Assembly: GCF_028287845.1 (NCBI RefSeq)
Contig: NZ_JAQBOW010000065.1
Span: forward strand, 1 to 35,421
Direction of reading: 5' to 3'
DNA: 35,421 nt
DNA from: Mucilaginibacter sp.
GTDB lineage: Bacteria; Bacteroidota; Bacteroidia; Sphingobacteriales; Sphingobacteriaceae
Shown: positions 32,363 to 35,421 of the stretch, in pieces
How the letters are laid out: each line of letters opens with the position of its first letter
How positions within the stretch are numbered: position 1 is the first letter of the stretch
Notes under the pieces: generated by a model
Told to the model about the DNA's origin: nothing
The model's input: the letters and a program-made list of their open reading frames with translations, nothing else
Database searches by the model: none
Made by a program: the position numbers and the translations under genes

Positions 32363-34099
32363 TTAACTATGTGCTTCCTTGCCCAGTTTGCTGTTGTTGT
32401 AACTGTAAGTAAAGTAAACAATCAAGCCTATAATTAGCCATATTATAAAGCGCAGCCAGTTAGTTGTACCTAACTCTGTCATTAAGTAAAAGCAGGATAT
32501 TAACCCAAGTACCGGTATTAAAGAATAGTTTTTAATAAAGCCTGCTACAGTAATAGCTAAAACAAGCAAAGTGAAGGCAAAATAAGGTATCCTTTCATGC
32601 AACACTGCCGCTTTTGATAAGTTTGGCTGGCCCGCATCTATAAGCCCAAAGAAATTTTTAAAGAAATAAGGAAATTGTATTTGTACAAATATAACAGCAG
32701 CTACCAAAATTAATGGAACAAGGTATTTTCCGTTGATGTAAGGTACTCTGAATTTGCCTGAATGCTTATCTGTGCGTGGCAGTATTAAAATGCCCCCGCA
32801 TACCAATACAAACGCAAACAGGGTGCCAATACTGCATAAGTCGGTTACTATTGCCGAGTCGAGAAAAAGAGATGGAATGCCTACTACCAAACCGGTAATT
32901 ATTGTTGCAAATGATGGTGTATGATATTTGGGGTGTAATCTGGAAAATCGTGGTGGTAATAAGCCGTCGCGGCTCATGCTCATCCAAATACGCGGCTGCC
33001 CTATCTGGAACACCAGCAGCACCGATGTAGTTGCCACAACCGCGCTTAACGCTATAATACCGCCAAATATATTTAAGCCGCGTTCGTTAAAAGCGTTAGC
33101 CAAAAAATCGCTGGTATTAAGTTTTGAATAGTTAACCATGCCGGTAAGCACAAGCGCTATTAAAATATATAATATGGTACAAATTATCAGGGAGTAAAAC
33201 ATGCCTCGCGGTAAATCTCTTTGTGGGTTTTTACACTCTTCGGCAGTGGTTGATATGGCATCAAAACCAATATAGGCAAAGAATACCGCCGAAACCCCTT
33301 TCATTACCCCGGCAAATTTATTAGGCAAAAACGGCACCCAGTTTGCTGGGTTTACATAATAAAAACCTACTGCAATTACAGCAACAACTACTAATAGTTT
33401 AAACAATACCATGAGGTTGCTGGCTCGCCTTGATTCTTTAATGCCAACATAAACCAGGTAGGTAATAAAAACAGTAATAGCTAAGGCAGGAATATTTATA
33501 ATAAAAGGGACCGAACCAATGTGTGGCGCATTAATCCAGATATTGTGCAGGTTTAAAAAATCTGCCGCGCCAGCCATATCATGCCCGGCTATTTTTTCTA
33601 AATACTGGGTATTCCCGTTTTTTACTTCGAAAAAGCTGGTGCATAAAAAGTCTGGAATATGCAGGCCAATATTATGTAAAAAGCTGGTAAGGTTACCAGA
33701 CCATGAAATAGCTACGGTTATATTACCTACCGCATATTCCATCACCAGGTCCCAGCCAATTATCCAGGCAATGATCTCGCCAAATGCGGCGTATGAATAG
33801 GTATATGCACTGCCCGACATGGGGATACGTGAAGCAAATTCTGCATAGCAAAGTGCCGAAAAAGCGCAAGCTACGGCGCATATCATAAATAAAAAAATAA
33901 CACCCGGGCCGCCATCAAAACAGGCTTTGCCTACCGTGCTAAAAATACCGGCGCCTATAACTGCGGCAATACCCAGGGCGGTAAGGTCTCGCACGCCCAA
34001 AACTTTATTTAATGATACTCCGTGGCCATCATCAAGGCCGGCGGCAGCATCTGCAACTATTTTTTCAATTGATTTTTTGCGGAATAGATTTCTTGCCAT
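32363..34099 (-). CDS. APC-superfamily amino acid permease (CAT/YfnA-like)
   Basis: This 578-residue inner-membrane transporter begins with a cytoplasmic stretch, then DLTALGIAAVIGAGIFSTVG (the APC helix-1 glycine motif, about 36-55). Further signatures are CYAEFASRIPMSGSAYTYSY and FAYIGFDAISTTAEECKNPQ (helix 6). I count about 12-14 hydrophobic helices. The extra loop near residues 155-190 (FFEVKNGNTQYLEKIAGHDM) is typical of cationic amino-acid-type members. It probably takes up amino acids by proton symport; the specificity is unknown. It is followed after 6 bp by the SemiSWEET. Confidence 0.93.
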   Translation of the reverse strand: MARNLFRKKSIEKIVADAAAGLDDGHGVSLNKVLGVRDLTALGIAAVIGAGIFSTVGKACFDGGPGVIFLFMICAVACAFSALCYAEFASRIPMSGSAYTYSYAAFGEIIAWIIGWDLVMEYAVGNITVAISWSGNLTSFLHNIGLHIPDFLCTSFFEVKNGNTQYLEKIAGHDMAGAADFLNLHNIWINAPHIGSVPFIINIPALAITVFITYLVYVGIKESRRASNLMVLFKLLVVVAVIAVGFYYVNPANWVPFLPNKFAGVMKGVSAVFFAYIGFDAISTTAEECKNPQRDLPRGMFYSLIICTILYILIALVLTGMVNYSKLNTSDFLANAFNERGLNIFGGIIALSAVVATTSVLLVFQIGQPRIWMSMSRDGLLPPRFSRLHPKYHTPSFATIITGLVVGIPSLFLDSAIVTDLCSIGTLFAFVLVCGGILILPRTDKHSGKFRVPYINGKYLVPLILVAAVIFVQIQFPYFFKNFFGLIDAGQPNLSKAAVLHERIPYFAFTLLVLAITVAGFIKNYSLIPVLGLISCFYLMTELGTTNWLRFIIWLIIGLIVYFTYSYNNSKLGKEAHS

Positions 34100-34120
34100 T
34101 TAAATTTATTGTCCTGAAAC

Positions 34121-34128
34121 CAAACATA
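34121..34128 (-). promoter_or_regulatory. Candidate -7 element of the permease promoter
   Basis: On the minus strand TATGTTTG matches TAnnTTTG exactly and lies 21 bp upstream of the start codon. I see no TTTG at the usual distance, so only the -7 box is supported. Confidence 0.35.
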
Positions 34129-34172
34129 GCCATTTTTTTGCAGTGATATAAGTATATGCTTACTTTGCACCC

Positions 34173-34823
34173 ATGAATATCGGAATAAAGGCTATTTTAT
34201 ACAAACTAAGATTTTTTTTTATACCCTATCTAATCCTGATAGCTATTTGTTTAATTATTAAGCTCACTTATAGCCGGGAAGAAATTTATTATGCCGTAAA
34301 TACAAAATTTAGTGATTTTGGCGATTGGGTGGCCCCCTACGTTACTGATCTGGGGAATGGTTGGACAACAATTTTATTGGTCGCTATTTTGCTTTTTTTT
34401 AGCTACCGGAAAGCTTTTTTACTGGCAGGCGCTTATGCCATTACATCCATATCGGCCCAAATAATTAAACATATTGTTAATGCCCCCAGACCTAAACTGT
34501 ATTTTCACGATCAGCTTTTGCGTATACATTTTGTTAAAGGTATTGATCAGTTAAGTTTAGGGAGTTTCCCATCCGGCCATACGGTAACGGCTTTTTCAAC
34601 AGCCTTGCTACTGGCTTACTGGTGTAAAAATAAGCTATGGGGATTGCCGCTTTTATTAATTGCCATATTGGTTGGCTATTCGCGAATGTACCTGAGTCAG
34701 CATTTTTTTGAAGATGTAACCGCCGGTTCGGCAATAGGGGTGGTACTTACCATTTTCTGGATATACTGGGCCGAAAATAGGAAATTTTTAAAGTCCCCTA
34801 AATGGAATAGGGGACTTTTATAG
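34173..34823 (+). CDS. PAP2-family membrane phosphatase (2)
   Basis: This 216-residue integral membrane protein has all three PAP2 motifs intact: KHIVNAPRP, GSFPSGHTVTAF and SRMYLSQHFFEDV (S-R-x5-H-x3-D). About six helices surround them (for example FFIPYLILIAICLIIKL near the start). It resembles undecaprenyl-pyrophosphate or lipid phosphatases that act outside the inner membrane. The last ten codons (KSPKWNRGLL) are built from a terminator hairpin, so the C-terminus doubles as an RNA signal. It is divergent from the amino-acid permease. Confidence 0.92.
   Translation: MNIGIKAILYKLRFFFIPYLILIAICLIIKLTYSREEIYYAVNTKFSDFGDWVAPYVTDLGNGWTTILLVAILLFFSYRKAFLLAGAYAITSISAQIIKHIVNAPRPKLYFHDQLLRIHFVKGIDQLSLGSFPSGHTVTAFSTALLLAYWCKNKLWGLPLLLIAILVGYSRMYLSQHFFEDVTAGSAIGVVLTIFWIYWAENRKFLKSPKWNRGLL
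34790..34818. terminator. Bidirectional terminator inside the 3' end of PAP2 gene 2
   Basis: AAAGTCCCCTA pairs perfectly with TAGGGGACTTT (11 bp, 7-nt loop), with T-runs on both strands. It lies inside the coding region, ending 2 bp before the TAG stop. It can serve both the PAP2 gene and the convergent M3 peptidase gene. Confidence 0.85.
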
Positions 34824-34853
34824 CGTTCAAAAACTTCTAAGGCTTAAAATATT

Positions 34854-35421
34854 TTACAATTTCTCTATTTCTGCCTTAACAAAGGCGGCCAATTCTTTTA
34901 CATAAGCGGCACTAAAATCAAACTTGATTCCGGCGGTTTCATATATCTCTTTGATAGTTTTGGTGTATCCTAATTTTAGTGCGTCAAGGTATTGTTGTAA
35001 GGCTTTTTCGGGGTTTTCTTTATAGTTTTTCCAAACGGCAATTGCGCCTAACTGTGCCATGCCGTATTCAATGTAATAAAACGGAATTTCGAATATATGC
35101 AGCTGCTTTTGCCATAAGTTAGCCTCGGCTTCTTCTAATCCGTTCCAGCTGGCAAAGCCCGCGCCAAATGGCTCATAAATCTTTAACCAGGCTTCAGCTC
35201 GTTCTGATGCTAAATGGTCGGGGTTGGTATATATCCAGTGCTGGAACTGATCGACCACCGCTACCCATGGCAGTGTTTTCAATACATCAATCAGCTGATC
35301 GCGTTTGGCGCGTTTTAAATCTTCCTCGTTATCAAAAAATACGTCCCAGTTATCCATGGATATTAACTCCATCGACATGGAAGCCAGCTCTGCAACTTCT
35401 GAAGGGCAATGTTTAAAATCG
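34854..35421 (-). CDS. M3-family oligoendopeptidase (PepF-like), C-terminal part
   Basis: The frame runs off the right edge; about 189 C-terminal residues are visible. The sequence HCPSEVAELASMSMEL is the conserved segment just downstream of the zinc site in M3B peptidases, so HExxH lies outside the window. WIYTNPDHLASERAEAWLKI, IPFYYIEYGMAQLGAIAVWK and LDALKLGYTKTIKEIYETAG fit the helical C-terminal lobe that closes over the peptide. These are cytoplasmic metallopeptidases that cut small peptides. The apparent ATG at 35378 is internal. It is convergent with the PAP2 gene, with a shared terminator. Confidence 0.9.
   Translation of the reverse strand, partial: DFKHCPSEVAELASMSMELISMDNWDVFFDNEEDLKRAKRDQLIDVLKTLPWVAVVDQFQHWIYTNPDHLASERAEAWLKIYEPFGAGFASWNGLEEAEANLWQKQLHIFEIPFYYIEYGMAQLGAIAVWKNYKENPEKALQQYLDALKLGYTKTIKEIYETAGIKFDFSAAYVKELAAFVKAEIEKL

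Noticed and set aside
1..35421. tRNA, rRNA, insertion sequence or prophage genes.
   Set aside because: I looked through the gaps and found no cloverleaf-like sequence, transposase, integrase or phage gene.

Overview
The window looks like chromosomal DNA from a member of the Bacteroidota, most likely family Sphingobacteriaceae (Mucilaginibacter/Pedobacter-like). The evidence is a T9SS C-terminal sorting domain, several promoters fitting the phylum's TTTG...TAnnTTTG pattern, few Shine-Dalgarno sites, AT-rich intergenic DNA, a SemiSWEET, a LytS/LytTR pair, a GH92-type hydrolase, and the gene order miaB, sigma-54 activator, lptE, TPR protein, secG, groES, groEL. The genus is inferred; no rRNA or tRNA gene was seen.

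Layout. 1-2147 (minus): two AsmA-like envelope proteins, the second cut by the window edge. 2261-9874 (plus): miaB, a four-helix-bundle (IVP/S23-like) gene between inverted heptamer arrays, a sigma-54 activator, lptE, a TPR-like protein, secG, then groES-groEL. 10217-12520 (plus): an MscS channel and L-serine dehydratase. 12563-13928 (minus): lipB and a phosphopantetheinyl transferase. 14004-14540 (plus): dcd. 14543-16333 (minus): two exported paralogues with CBM9-like N-termini. 16442-16723: clpS. 16942-18006 (minus): ilvE. 18139-20689 (minus): a LytS-type kinase, a 65-residue ORF and a LytTR regulator. 20977-25632 (plus): two Tat-exported mannonate-dehydratase-like proteins and a divergent GH92 enzyme. 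25740-26981 (minus): an FAH-family hydrolase and a tiny T9SS-sorted protein. 27172-29975 (plus): kup and a PAP2 phosphatase. 30380-34099 (minus): a DUF3943-like protein, a SemiSWEET and an amino-acid permease. 34173-34823 (plus): a second PAP2. 34854-end (minus): the C-terminal part of an M3 oligoendopeptidase.

Most genes are housekeeping. The unusual signal is between genes. Four gaps (3689-4132, 8145-8226, 16735-16942, 26352-26492) each hold two inverted arms made of degenerate 7-bp or 8-bp tandem units that abut the neighbouring start or stop codons. One encloses the four-helix-bundle gene with exactly five heptamers on each side. Another encloses an intrinsic terminator and contains a 29-bp perfect inverted repeat. 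They look like one family of intergenic dyad arrays, with the IVP gene as a possible cargo or driver. A second repeat family (TTGTTTCA motifs plus a shared 31-bp block) occurs at 25634-25682 and 30129-30355.

The tandem mannonate-dehydratase-like genes are also notable: one keeps all four expected metal ligands and the other has lost three, suggesting an exported enzyme/pseudoenzyme pair next to a mannosidase-family hydrolase.
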